NCBI RefSeq assembly: GCF_000759345.1
Contig: NZ_JPZL01000003.1
Span: 434,001 to 498,000, forward strand
Direction: 5' to 3'
Source of the DNA: Litchfieldella xinjiangensis
Lineage (GTDB): Bacteria; Pseudomonadota; Gammaproteobacteria; Pseudomonadales; Halomonadaceae
Length of the DNA stretch: 64,000 bases
Shown: positions 1-8,023 of the stretch, in pieces
How positions within the stretch are numbered: position 1 is the stretch's first letter
Layout of the letters: every line of letters starts with the position of its first letter
Position numbers and translations under genes: made by a program
The notes under the pieces: generated by a model
The model's database searches: none
Told to the model about the DNA's origin: nothing
The model's input: only the letters and a program-made list of their open reading frames with translations

Positions 1-179
1 AAGCGGCGAATGCTGAGAACCGCCATCATGGCCGTAACTGGAATTCCTAGGAGTATGGCGATGAGTACAAGGACGGAAGTGATATAGTCACTCTGGAATA
101 TAATGCCTGTCAACATCGCTATCAAAAGTAGCAATACAGGTAAAAAAGTTAAGATCATCATATATAGGAAAAAGCGCAT
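1..179 (-). CDS. Truncated small membrane protein at the window edge
   Basis: An open frame runs off the left end from an ATG at 179. The roughly 60 visible residues begin MRFFLYMMILTFLPVLLLL and contain two hydrophobic segments (about residues 3-27 and 33-55) followed by basic residues. That is the pattern of a two-helix inner-membrane protein. It is the last visible member of the minus-strand T6SS island and lies about 190 bases after the DUF6708 gene, with only a weak ribosome site. It could be an immunity or accessory membrane protein of the island. That role is inference from position only; no family is recognised. Confidence 0.45.
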   Translation of the reverse strand, partial: MRFFLYMMILTFLPVLLLLIAMLTGIIFQSDYITSVLVLIAILLGIPVTAMMAVLSIRR

Positions 180-371
180 GCGGCCTAGCCTGCCCTTGGC
201 TTGGAAAAGGCGAGGCTCGCATGCGTCCTTCCTGTCATTATTTTTTCCTAAAGAAGACGCTGAAACCGCAGTTTTTCCTCTCTTACACCGAGCTGTTGAC
301 GGCACCTCATACGTTTACCCCTGTTACGATATCTTTTATTTGCCTTGCCCAGTCGTGCTGCAAGGGGTGGT

Positions 372-1343
372 CTATACAGAAGCGACCGCCTGATGCAGTC
401 CTCTGGCCAGTTCCAGATCGTAAAGACGAGTTGTCGGCCCGTCGGGGCGGCAGCGTTCTTTCACTAGCGGGTCCCACTGATTCCTGGCGGCACGCAGGCG
501 GGCATATTTAGCAGTAATATCGCGGAGGAAAGTTGCGGGCAACATGAATGCATCATATGCCACAGTGGCACGCATTCGCCCAAGTGACATGATGCCAAGC
601 CGAACCAATTCTCGGTAATGCTCGGTATCAATTTTGGCTTGTTTTTGTTTTTCCCGATACTTGGCCAGGACCGCTTCCCGGTTAGAAGTAATTTGAGGCT
701 TGCCTTGCTCATCGAACCAAGGTCCTTTCTCCATATAACAGCGCAGGTATTCCCATAACATGCCCTGGATTTCTGCTGTGCGCCCCATGGGCAGGTTGAG
801 CCGCAGGGCAATGACCTCATCGGGGTGGTCATAGCGTTGCAGCAACAGTTCCAGCGGAGTTTCGGTCATGGCACCGGTATATTGGGTCACGCTGCGGCTT
901 TCCTGCATCCAGGATACCGCCTCATCCCAGGGGGTATGGTAGAGTTTGTCCTTGTCCTGGAAATAAATCTCCCGGGTGCGGCGGTTAAAGCGAATGGGAG
1001 ACGAGGCGGGCCAGAAAACCTCAAGAAGAAAAACTAAGCTGGTTATGCAGGACATGATGGCGGTGGCTTTGAAGACATAGACTGCTCCCCCCCAGTCCTG
1101 AAAAATGACGGGTGACATAAGCAGCAGTCCGTAAAATGCGAGCAACCCCCAAAGCCCGGTAAAAATACCCTTGCCTTCTTCGGCGCCGCTGGAAAGGTCC
1201 AGGTAGTGCTCGGTTTGCTCCTGCACTTCGCCCAGTTGCATGGGCTGCTTGGCGGCCCGACGTTTGGGTGACAGAACGATCAGTTCGTCGGCAAGGCCCA
1301 ACTGTTGGGAAAGATTGGCGAAGTAGGTTTTGATGCTTTGCAT
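372..1343 (-). CDS. DUF6708 family T6SS-associated membrane protein
   Basis: The product has 323 residues. A hydrophobic hairpin (about residues 62-108) is followed by a cytoplasmic part with the motif FNRRTREIYF and a TPWDEAVSW stretch, which I recognise as DUF6708-like. Members of that family commonly sit in orphan vgrG clusters. The gene lies three bases after the 108-residue gene, so it is cotranscribed with the island. Its job is unknown: effector, immunity partner and membrane adaptor are all possible. Base composition is visibly more A+T-rich than vgrG. The family call rests on remembered motifs. Confidence 0.6.
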   Translation of the reverse strand: MQSIKTYFANLSQQLGLADELIVLSPKRRAAKQPMQLGEVQEQTEHYLDLSSGAEEGKGIFTGLWGLLAFYGLLLMSPVIFQDWGGAVYVFKATAIMSCITSLVFLLEVFWPASSPIRFNRRTREIYFQDKDKLYHTPWDEAVSWMQESRSVTQYTGAMTETPLELLLQRYDHPDEVIALRLNLPMGRTAEIQGMLWEYLRCYMEKGPWFDEQGKPQITSNREAVLAKYREKQKQAKIDTEHYRELVRLGIMSLGRMRATVAYDAFMLPATFLRDITAKYARLRAARNQWDPLVKERCRPDGPTTRLYDLELARGLHQAVASV

Positions 1344-1346
1344 GGC

Positions 1347-1673
1347 TCAGCCGACCTCGAGTTCGATGGGGGACAGCGTCAGGTCCGGGAACGGGCGATA
1401 GTGAAGTGTCCCCGAGAGGCTGACCAGGGTGTCGTCTTCAGCAGTGGTGTGATAGATCTTGCGGTAGACGGGGCGCTCGTGCCGATGGCGGCCGCCGATA
1501 TCCAGTTCGAAGTCCTGCTCCGTCAGAAGCGCTTCCCTCTGCTCACTGCTCCACCAACCTGCGCGCCAGTGCTCGGTAGCTTCCAGCGTGAACATGCCCG
1601 GGGAAACGTTCTGCGGCAAGGGAGTTCCCTGGCGCTTTCCGGCAGGCTCCTCATACAACTCGCTCTGTCTCAT
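1347..1673 (-). CDS. Small hypothetical protein of the T6SS island
   Basis: The product is a 108-residue soluble acidic protein with no signal peptide or membrane segment. It is Trp-rich in the middle (HWRAGWWSSEQ) and has a C-terminal part that looks beta-rich (TLHYRPFPDLTLSPIELEVG). Its start overlaps the end of the DUF2235 gene by 23 bases and its end lies three bases before the DUF6708 gene, so translation is probably coupled. No family is recognised. The position between a hydrolase-like protein and a membrane protein makes it a candidate immunity or small chaperone protein, by inference only. Confidence 0.6.
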   Translation of the reverse strand: MRQSELYEEPAGKRQGTPLPQNVSPGMFTLEATEHWRAGWWSSEQREALLTEQDFELDIGGRHRHERPVYRKIYHTTAEDDTLVSLSGTLHYRPFPDLTLSPIELEVG

Positions 1674-3504
1674 GCGTACTACTTGAGGAAGCGGATGACT
1701 GGCTCTCGTCGCTGGTAGCGCTTGGCTGATCGACTCCCCGCCACGTCATGAATCGGTACCCACCGGTGAGCTGGCTGTTTTGTCGATTTCGATAACTCAT
1801 CTCTTCGGGTTGTTTGTCATGCAAGCCGTGAGAAAAAAGCAGGTCGATTGGCTCAGGCAAGGCAGGAGGCGCTTGTTCCCGGGTCCATTGGTGCCAGCTT
1901 TGGGCCAAAGTAAGATGATCCCGTAACACTGCGCGTGCATGCTGCCGCGTGGCGGCATCGCTTGAAGCAAAGCGTCTGCGAATATCCTGGGCTTCGTCAT
2001 CGACCTGTTCGAGCCATCCCCATGTTGCTTTCAAGTCGGCGAGCCCCGCGTCGATGTCGGCTCGCTCTGCTTCTTCCAGTTCCCACTGCTCGCGACTCTC
2101 GGTGAGTGAGGCAGTCACGACACCCAATGTTAGGTTGTAGTAGCGGTTGGACAGTGCATCCTCGCGACTTTCGAGTATGCTTAATGTTTCACGATAATCG
2201 CGATATCGCTGAGCCAGCCAAGCCAAGTAGATCAGCGTATGGAAGCGAAAGTTCTCCGCTATTGGTCTTCGGTGGCTTGAGGTTTGTTGCTGGTAATGGT
2301 TCGCCATAGCCATCAGTGAGTAGCCTTCGATGCTGTCGTTCAGCTCGAACAACTGCGCCGTCATGACATCTTTTCTATGCAAGAAATCTAGCGAAGGAAA
2401 TGGAACCCCTGCTCGTGTTGCCTGGCGGTACATACGGTGAAGCGCGGCGCGCGACAACTCGGCACTACTCTTTTGTTCATCGGAAACCAGACCTCCGCCG
2501 ATGTCCTCGCTAATGCCGGGGCAGAGCTCTTCGCGCCAATTGGCGTTCTGCCCACCCAAGGGACGGCACCGGCGGTAAAAGCGCCGTTCGTGAGCTGCGA
2601 TCAAATGTAGAACACGCTGGCACGCCGGATGCAAGGCGCCCCCATCATCGAGTACTGGCGTGAGCGGATGAAACCAGTCAAGCGGCCCCATCTCGGGATG
2701 GGTACGATCTACGCAGTCGAATAGCCCGACAAAGACGACTTTGACCTCTACGCCCTCATAGCGATAGACATTTGCCCCACTCTCGCAAATCTCATCCAGC
2801 AATTCGCGCACAAAGGCCTTGGCCATGGCTGCACCGAAGTCGAAGCCAAAAACGGACACTCTAATCTGTGAAAGAGGCAGCTGACTGCTCTGCAGTGCGT
2901 CACTCACGCTTTTCTGAAAATCACGTATTGCTGCGGATTGGCGCGTATGAGAACCGCTCATCAGCAGGTTGGCTGCTATGGTGTTATCGCGGATGGGAGA
3001 GATCGCCTCGACCCCTGTGCGAACCGCCGAATTTCCTGCCTGCTTGGCCCAATTCCAGGGTCGGGTAATTTCTTTCCTGAATGAATTACCGAGAACTTCC
3101 CACCAGCGGCCATTGTGGTTTCCTGAAGCGGCATTTTTGGCTGCTTCGGTCATGCTATCCCGAAATTGACCGTCTCGGGTGGCTTCCGCTTCGCTGGGGA
3201 TGCGGTGGGCTGCGCCCAGAAGATTTTCAGAAAAGCTTGCTTCGAAAGGGGTGCCAAGTCCGGAATAATAGTGTTTTCTGAAAGCATTGCTCAGTTTGTC
3301 ATCCCTCCGCCATGGGTGAGCTAAAAAGATTCTTCCTATATTGCTAACCTTGCCCTGCGCTTGATCTTTTTCAAGGTTTCTTCCTGTGCCATCGAAAAAA
3401 AAGCTGATCTCAAGTTTTTTTTGGCAATCTGTTCCTTGGGCGTGTTCATTATCAGCGCGTGCATTCAAAGCTTGTATAGTTGAAAGTTGGTGTTGGTTGA
3501 TCAA
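1651..3504 (-). CDS. DUF2235 (Tle1-like) protein lacking the usual nucleophile
   Basis: The product has 617 residues. The N-terminal FFFDGTGRN motif (residues 35-43), the nucleophile-elbow region VFGFDFGAA (218-226) and CPGISEDIGGG (328-338) match the DUF2235 alpha/beta-hydrolase fold of T6SS phospholipases such as Tle1. In active members I expect G-F-S-R-G at the elbow and H-S-D-V-G-G later. Here the serine position is Asp222 and the His position appears to be Ser, so the classical triad is absent. It starts 4 bases inside the DUF3304 gene end. It may be a pseudo-lipase, a carrier, or an enzyme with changed chemistry. The fold call is firm; loss of activity is inferred. Confidence 0.75.
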   Translation of the reverse strand: MINQHQLSTIQALNARADNEHAQGTDCQKKLEISFFFDGTGRNLEKDQAQGKVSNIGRIFLAHPWRRDDKLSNAFRKHYYSGLGTPFEASFSENLLGAAHRIPSEAEATRDGQFRDSMTEAAKNAASGNHNGRWWEVLGNSFRKEITRPWNWAKQAGNSAVRTGVEAISPIRDNTIAANLLMSGSHTRQSAAIRDFQKSVSDALQSSQLPLSQIRVSVFGFDFGAAMAKAFVRELLDEICESGANVYRYEGVEVKVVFVGLFDCVDRTHPEMGPLDWFHPLTPVLDDGGALHPACQRVLHLIAAHERRFYRRCRPLGGQNANWREELCPGISEDIGGGLVSDEQKSSAELSRAALHRMYRQATRAGVPFPSLDFLHRKDVMTAQLFELNDSIEGYSLMAMANHYQQQTSSHRRPIAENFRFHTLIYLAWLAQRYRDYRETLSILESREDALSNRYYNLTLGVVTASLTESREQWELEEAERADIDAGLADLKATWGWLEQVDDEAQDIRRRFASSDAATRQHARAVLRDHLTLAQSWHQWTREQAPPALPEPIDLLFSHGLHDKQPEEMSYRNRQNSQLTGGYRFMTWRGVDQPSATSDESQSSASSSSTHETERVV

Positions 3505-3953
3505 TTTCCAAACTCCTCACGGTACCTGTCTAGTTTCGGAGATCGGATCTCTGAGCTCCAAAGAAGATCAACTTTATTTCCAGGAAGGAAGTGTACGTGG
3601 AGATATTGATCGCCAGGGGCATGCTTAGGCATGGGCAGCGTTACACTGTGCCGTTCGGACACTATGCCTGCCCGCTTTTGTTCCTCGGTCATGCTAAGTA
3701 TCCAATTAACCTCGGCTTTATCTCCTTTGAATGTCCAGCAACAGGTCGTTCCGCCATTACCACCCCAGTTATCATTCACCCAGTAACTGAAAATGGGTCG
3801 ATCAGTGTGGTTGTATCCGGCCAGGCTTCCACTTACTGATGAAGGGAAGATATATTGCCAAGCTAGAATGACAGCGATAATCCCGAATGCCGAGACTTGC
3901 AGCCAAGTCGGGACCAGGCGGAAGAAACGATTCAAAGCCCAGTTGACAATCAT
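3501..3953 (-). CDS. DUF3304 family membrane-anchored protein
   Basis: The product has 150 residues. One N-terminal membrane segment (about 17-36) is followed by a periplasmic domain with GYNHTDRPIFSYWVND, WGGNGG and a CCW pair, the hallmarks of DUF3304. DUF3304 genes recur next to DUF2235/Tle genes and vgrG. Because it is anchored facing the periplasm and paired with a phospholipase-like protein, an immunity role is plausible, but I know of no proof for this family. It overlaps both neighbours by a few bases (stop/start coupling at 3953 and 3504). Confidence 0.7.
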   Translation of the reverse strand: MIVNWALNRFFRLVPTWLQVSAFGIIAVILAWQYIFPSSVSGSLAGYNHTDRPIFSYWVNDNWGGNGGTTCCWTFKGDKAEVNWILSMTEEQKRAGIVSERHSVTLPMPKHAPGDQYLHVHFLPGNKVDLLWSSEIRSPKLDRYREEFGN

Positions 3954-4804
3954 TAGTTTCGTTCTCCGTATGCTTCTTCCAGCAGGTCGATGAGAGGCGT
4001 TTCGCTGTGGGAGGCTTGCTTTAGCAGAGCCTGCATATTTTTTGAAGCCCAGGTATCTTCGCCTTGACTCAGCTGAAGGTAGGCAAAGGTGCGCCGATCA
4101 GAAACACGAGTTAGTCCTTGTTCCTCGGCATTCTTTAAAGCCTTGGATACAAGGCGAGGGCGCTCGCAACTACAAACGTCATGGAAAAGGTCAGGCGCGC
4201 TCTCAATCAATTCAGCCGTCAGGTTCATGACTTCCATATCACCGTGCAGCGCTGCCCATAAGTCATTGCTTACCTTCAGCTTCCAGGTACTAAGGTGCTT
4301 ATGGTTATACACACCTGCGAGAGGCATCCATTCATTGGGGCCTCGATACCACCAGCGCTGAATCCCACCGAACAGTGAATCACGACATTCTTCAGGGGCC
4401 TCGGCGTGTAGCCGTTCGATCAATTCAGGGATATAGAAGCGTAATAGGGAACGCTTGCCCTCTTGGTTTTCAATGACCATGGCAGGGGCCAGCTGGGAGG
4501 CAAGTTGTTCTCCTTCGAGTCCGCTCTCGATCCAGGCATGGAGTGCACAGGAAAGTGGTTCGAGGTTTTGCCATTCCCTGAGACGTTGGTCATTGACCAG
4601 TAGCAGCCATGGGCCTTCACGCTTAAGGTGAAGTTGTCTGTCGTCATCGATTAAGGGCCAGTACTGACTGTCACCATCGAACGATCCAAAAAGTGCGTTA
4701 CGTGTCGCGGGTGGGAGAGCGGCCATTTCGATTAGAGCATAACGGCGTATACCGCTAACAGGTACGGCCTCACCCCATGCTTCGGGCACCCAGCTGCCGG
4801 TCAT
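3953..4804 (-). CDS. DUF4123 T6SS adaptor/chaperone
   Basis: The product is a 283-residue cytoplasmic protein. The N-terminal part, with RYALIEMAAL, LFGSFDGDSQYWPLI and RFYIPELIERL, matches DUF4123 (TEC/Tap-1 family). These proteins load cargo effectors onto VgrG tips. The gene overlaps vgrG in ATGA fashion (4801-4804), the usual vgrG-adaptor-effector order. By context its client should be encoded just downstream, which points at the DUF2235 protein. The extra C-terminal half (after about residue 140) has no family I recognise and may give cargo specificity. Confidence 0.8.
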   Translation of the reverse strand: MTGSWVPEAWGEAVPVSGIRRYALIEMAALPPATRNALFGSFDGDSQYWPLIDDDRQLHLKREGPWLLLVNDQRLREWQNLEPLSCALHAWIESGLEGEQLASQLAPAMVIENQEGKRSLLRFYIPELIERLHAEAPEECRDSLFGGIQRWWYRGPNEWMPLAGVYNHKHLSTWKLKVSNDLWAALHGDMEVMNLTAELIESAPDLFHDVCSCERPRLVSKALKNAEEQGLTRVSDRRTFAYLQLSQGEDTWASKNMQALLKQASHSETPLIDLLEEAYGERN

Positions 4805-6930
4805 GCGTTGTTCTCCGGAATGGCGTATTGGCCCTCAGCAATAGCTTTTTGCCAGCACTCTTCGCAGATCTCTGGGATTCTGAGGCGTGTTGTAAGCACG
4901 GGCTCTTGAGCGAAACCTTCAACCCGATCATGGCCATCCGCCACGGCCCGGCCCGGCAGCAGCGGGTTTTCAGCCGCCTGGCCACTGCCCGAGCCGGGAC
5001 TGCCGCCGGCGTTGAGCTTCACCGTGGGCCCGACGATGGTCACGCCGCCACCATCGAGCTTGAGGAAGCTGCCCCCGGCGTTCAGCGTCAGTTCGCTACC
5101 GGCTTCGAGTACCACCTTGTGGCCCGCCTTGATGTGCAGTTCGCGGCCGCTTTCGGTCAGCCAGGCCTGGCCGGCGCTTATGTGCAGCGTGCCTTGAACG
5201 ATCAGGTGCTGGTTGCCGTCGGTTTTCTCGTGCCGGTTGCCGTGAACGGTGAGATGGTCGTCAGCGCCGACCTCGCTGATGCGATCGCGTTGCACAGTGA
5301 GAAAGCTGTCGTTGCCGATTGCTTCGGTGCGGTCGTTGTTGGTGAGCAGTTCCAGGTCTTTCTGGGCATGCACCCAGATTTGCTCGTCGCCGGCATTGTC
5401 CTCGAAACGCAATTCGTTGAAGCCCTCGCCCTTGTGGCTCTGGGTGCGAATCACCGTGCGCGTCTTGTGTTTGGGCAGCGGGTACGGCGGCGTGTTGACG
5501 GCGTGGTAGGTGCGCCCGGTGATCAGGGGCTGGTCGGGGTCGCCTTCGAGGAAGGAGACGATCACTTCGTGGCCGATGCGCGGAATCGCCATCGCGCCGT
5601 AGCCGCCGCCGGCCCAGCCCTGGCTGACCCTGATCCAGGCACTCGCCGTGTCGTCAGGGGCCGCATAGCGATCCCAGGGGAACTGAACCTTGACCCGGCC
5701 GTGCTCGTCGCAGTGGATCTCTTCGCCCTCGGGGCCGACCACGAAGGCGACCTGGGGGCCATCGACGCGTGGCTTGGGGTTAGGTGTGGGGCGCCAGGCG
5801 CTATCGCCGGGGGTGAGCACCAATTGGTTGTGATAACGCGTCATGGCTTCTGAACCTGCCAGGCCCTGAAGGCTTGGCTGAGTGAAGCCATCCTCTTCCA
5901 GGGCCTGGGGCTGTTCACCGTGATGGATCACCTCGACTACCTGCCAGTCGCGGTTGAGGCTGTCGGCGTCGTGGTCGGTCAGGGTGAAGCGGTGCCCCGG
6001 GGCGAGTTCGGGCAGGTCGCTCTCGGCGCGGCAGGTCAGGGCGTCGCGGCGCAGTGCTTCCAGGCGAATACGCGTGAATGGCTGACCGGAGGCATCGGCC
6101 TTGAAGCGGCCGGGATAATCGTAGTGCTCGTAATCGTCTCTTTTCGCATGGGTTTCAAGGTCAGTCCCGGCGTGTTCGTGCAGTTGTGCGTAGCCGGGGT
6201 TCTTGAACGAGTAGTCCTTGAGCGTGGCGCTGGCCGGGGCGACCCGGGCCACCTGCTTGAGTCTGCGGACATGGCGCGTTGGCGCCGTGCCCCCCGCGCG
6301 GCCGTGATAGCGGCGCTCGCCCAGGGCGGTCAGCATCTGCGGGTCGTCGGCGAACACCAGGCGGTGGACGCCCTCGCTGCTCTCCTCGCCGCTCTCACCC
6401 CCTTGGGTACTGAACTCATGGAAATAGAACAGCCCCTCTTCGGCGGCCAGGCGCTCGATGAAGGCCAGGTCCGTCTCGCGATACTGCACGCAGTATTCAC
6501 GCTCGGCGGGCTCGCGGGTCACGGCGAAGGCCACGTCACGAATACCGCGCTCGTCGCATAGGGTGTTGATGATGGTCAGCGGCGAGACGTGCTGGAAGAT
6601 GCGCGAATTGTGACGCAACGACAGCCGCCACAGGGCCGGGCGCAGCACCAGCGAATAGGAGGTACGCCGATGGCCGCGGTCGCCCCGGCTGAACTCGGTG
6701 GCGATGCCGTTCACCCGGCGCAGGGCCGTGCCGTCCTGCCAGACGGTCAGCGTCAGGGCGCGATCGAGAAAGGTCTCGGGGGTGAGATCGCCGTCGCGGC
6801 TGTCGAATTCGATGGCCAGCTCGAAGGGCGACGAGAGCGCTTCGCGGTGGGTGAATTCGATGACGGCCAGATCGAGGACGTCCTGTCCGGGAAGGGTCAG
6901 GGTGAACTGCAGTCCGGTCTGATGGGCCAT
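4801..6930 (-). CDS. vgrG: T6SS spike protein VgrG
   Basis: The product is a 709-residue spike protein. The N-terminal gp27-like region (about 1-380, LTLPGQDVLDLAVIEFTHRE onward) is followed by the gp5-like OB fold with DGPQVAFVVGPEGEEIHCDEHGRVKVQFPW-type sequence and AWIRVSQGWAGGGYG, then a needle of short repeats and a DUF2345-like end. The start at 6930 is preceded by AGGAGG; a longer frame to 7011 lacks this. The C-terminal tail after about residue 660 ends with a CEEC pair and is encoded by visibly less G+C-rich DNA. VgrG trimers cap the Hcp tube and carry effectors; the DUF4123 gene follows with a 4-base overlap. Confidence 0.93.
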   Translation of the reverse strand: MAHQTGLQFTLTLPGQDVLDLAVIEFTHREALSSPFELAIEFDSRDGDLTPETFLDRALTLTVWQDGTALRRVNGIATEFSRGDRGHRRTSYSLVLRPALWRLSLRHNSRIFQHVSPLTIINTLCDERGIRDVAFAVTREPAEREYCVQYRETDLAFIERLAAEEGLFYFHEFSTQGGESGEESSEGVHRLVFADDPQMLTALGERRYHGRAGGTAPTRHVRRLKQVARVAPASATLKDYSFKNPGYAQLHEHAGTDLETHAKRDDYEHYDYPGRFKADASGQPFTRIRLEALRRDALTCRAESDLPELAPGHRFTLTDHDADSLNRDWQVVEVIHHGEQPQALEEDGFTQPSLQGLAGSEAMTRYHNQLVLTPGDSAWRPTPNPKPRVDGPQVAFVVGPEGEEIHCDEHGRVKVQFPWDRYAAPDDTASAWIRVSQGWAGGGYGAMAIPRIGHEVIVSFLEGDPDQPLITGRTYHAVNTPPYPLPKHKTRTVIRTQSHKGEGFNELRFEDNAGDEQIWVHAQKDLELLTNNDRTEAIGNDSFLTVQRDRISEVGADDHLTVHGNRHEKTDGNQHLIVQGTLHISAGQAWLTESGRELHIKAGHKVVLEAGSELTLNAGGSFLKLDGGGVTIVGPTVKLNAGGSPGSGSGQAAENPLLPGRAVADGHDRVEGFAQEPVLTTRLRIPEICEECWQKAIAEGQYAIPENNA

Positions 6931-7134
6931 GGTCCCTCCTGGACAGTACGGCGCGATGGGGCGCGCAGGAATAGCGAGCTTACGAAGCGCAGCGCGAATG
7001 GCAATGGCCAACAGGCGTCTGTCTTGAATCGCTGATAGCGTTTATCGGCAATCGCTTACACACGCTGACGCCAACGCTTGAAGCAAGCCCTGGTGTCAAC
7101 GTGTCTTGCCCATGAGTGACCGCATGGCGGAGGG

Positions 7135-7171
7135 CCATGGGAGCGAGCCATTGGAGGGCTCCCCGCCATGG
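7135..7171 (-). terminator. Stem-loop between hcp and vgrG
   Basis: The arm CCATGGGAGC pairs with GCTCCC...CCATGG across a 16-base loop region with a small bulge. No T-run follows, so it is more likely an attenuator or mRNA stabiliser that sets a high Hcp to VgrG ratio than a full terminator. Confidence 0.35.
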
Positions 7172-7191
7172 GTCAATACATCGGGCCCGGC

Positions 7192-7710
7192 TTACGACTC
7201 GAGCGGGGCGCGCCAGTCGTCAGAGCCGGAGGTGCCAGCGACGGTGTGTTCCCAATCGATCTTGCGGTAGGCCAAGGACACGTCCATCAGCTGAGTGAAC
7301 TCGGACTTGGTGGAATCCTGGGCATGGGGCATGCGCAGGTTGATGTCGACGATGGTGGCATCGGTCAGGCTGGTGCTGAAGAAGTGCTCCTGCTTGCCTT
7401 CGACGGAGGTGCGGTACCACTTCAGTTGCACGTTGGGCAGCATCTCACCGGAAGCCAGGGCGTTGTACATCAGCGGCACGGCCTTGTTCAGCGCCACGGT
7501 GAAGACGAACGGCTTGTGGGCACGCTGGCCGGAGGGCTGGCCGGACTGCGGGTCGGTGGGCACGGTCACCACGTGCTTGAATTCCTGGACCAGCATCTCG
7601 TCTTCATGGCCTTCGACGTAGATGTTGCCCACGGAATCGGGGGTGAAGGCACCGGCGGTGATGTTGCCCTGGGTCTGGCCTTCGATGCTGATGTAACAAG
7701 GTGTCGGCAT
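7192..7710 (-). CDS. hcp: T6SS tube protein Hcp
   Basis: The product has 172 residues. MPTPCYISIEGQTQGNITAG at the start, then VGNIYVEGHEDEMLVQEF, KHVVTVPTD and a late YRKIDWEH are typical of the Hcp1 family. The length is normal. Hexameric rings stack to form the secreted inner tube and can chaperone small effectors. The start has a GGAG site about 8 bases upstream. Gene order hcp then vgrG on the same strand, without tssB/tssC/tssK/clpV genes here, marks this as an orphan (auxiliary) T6SS island that relies on a core apparatus encoded elsewhere. Confidence 0.95.
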   Translation of the reverse strand: MPTPCYISIEGQTQGNITAGAFTPDSVGNIYVEGHEDEMLVQEFKHVVTVPTDPQSGQPSGQRAHKPFVFTVALNKAVPLMYNALASGEMLPNVQLKWYRTSVEGKQEHFFSTSLTDATIVDINLRMPHAQDSTKSEFTQLMDVSLAYRKIDWEHTVAGTSGSDDWRAPLES

Positions 7711-8023
7711 GAGTCTGCTCCGTGACGATGTGAGTGAATGTCCCGTGGGACGTCTCGTATAGAGCAGTTGTTATGCCAGCATGTTTATTTGTTAAAAGAA
7801 TCAATGGGTTGTTCGTTTTTCGCCATGATGGTGCTCATTTGGGCCAGGCAACAAGTTGCCCCTGACAGGCAAGAACTTGCCTGCTGGGCAAGTTCTTGCC
7901 GGGAGGTCTCGTCAGGCCAGGGCGAGGAATGCGCTGCGGCCCGCATCGCCACACTGCGTTGGGTCGGTTATGTTAGAAGGCTGGCAAGCACCGGATACGT
8001 GACGACACAAGGGGGAAGGGCTC
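7711..8023. other. Divergent intergenic region hcp / EamA transporter
   Basis: This gene-free stretch of 313 bases lies between divergent starts. It is A+T-richer near hcp (7740-7830, likely the hcp promoter). It contains three consecutive palindromes at 7847-7900, annotated separately, flanked by an outer inverted repeat CCTGAC (7861-7866) / GTCAGG (7911-7916). No small gene with a good ribosome site was seen. Confidence 0.6.
7847..7900. promoter_or_regulatory. Three spaced palindromes GGCAAS-N2-like (operator or hairpin)
   Basis: GGCAACAAGTTGCC (7847-7860), GGCAAGAACTTGCC (7868-7881) and GGCAAGTTCTTGCC (7887-7900) have centres 21 and 19 bases apart, about two helical turns. The second and third are exact reverse complements, so the RNA could also fold into a 14-pair hairpin with a 5-base loop. 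This looks like a multi-site operator for an unknown dimeric regulator, or a structured leader. Confidence 0.5.

Noticed and set aside
4777-5853. Plus-strand open frame of 358 codons inside vgrG
   Set aside because: Antisense shadow; vgrG domain motifs cover the same bases.
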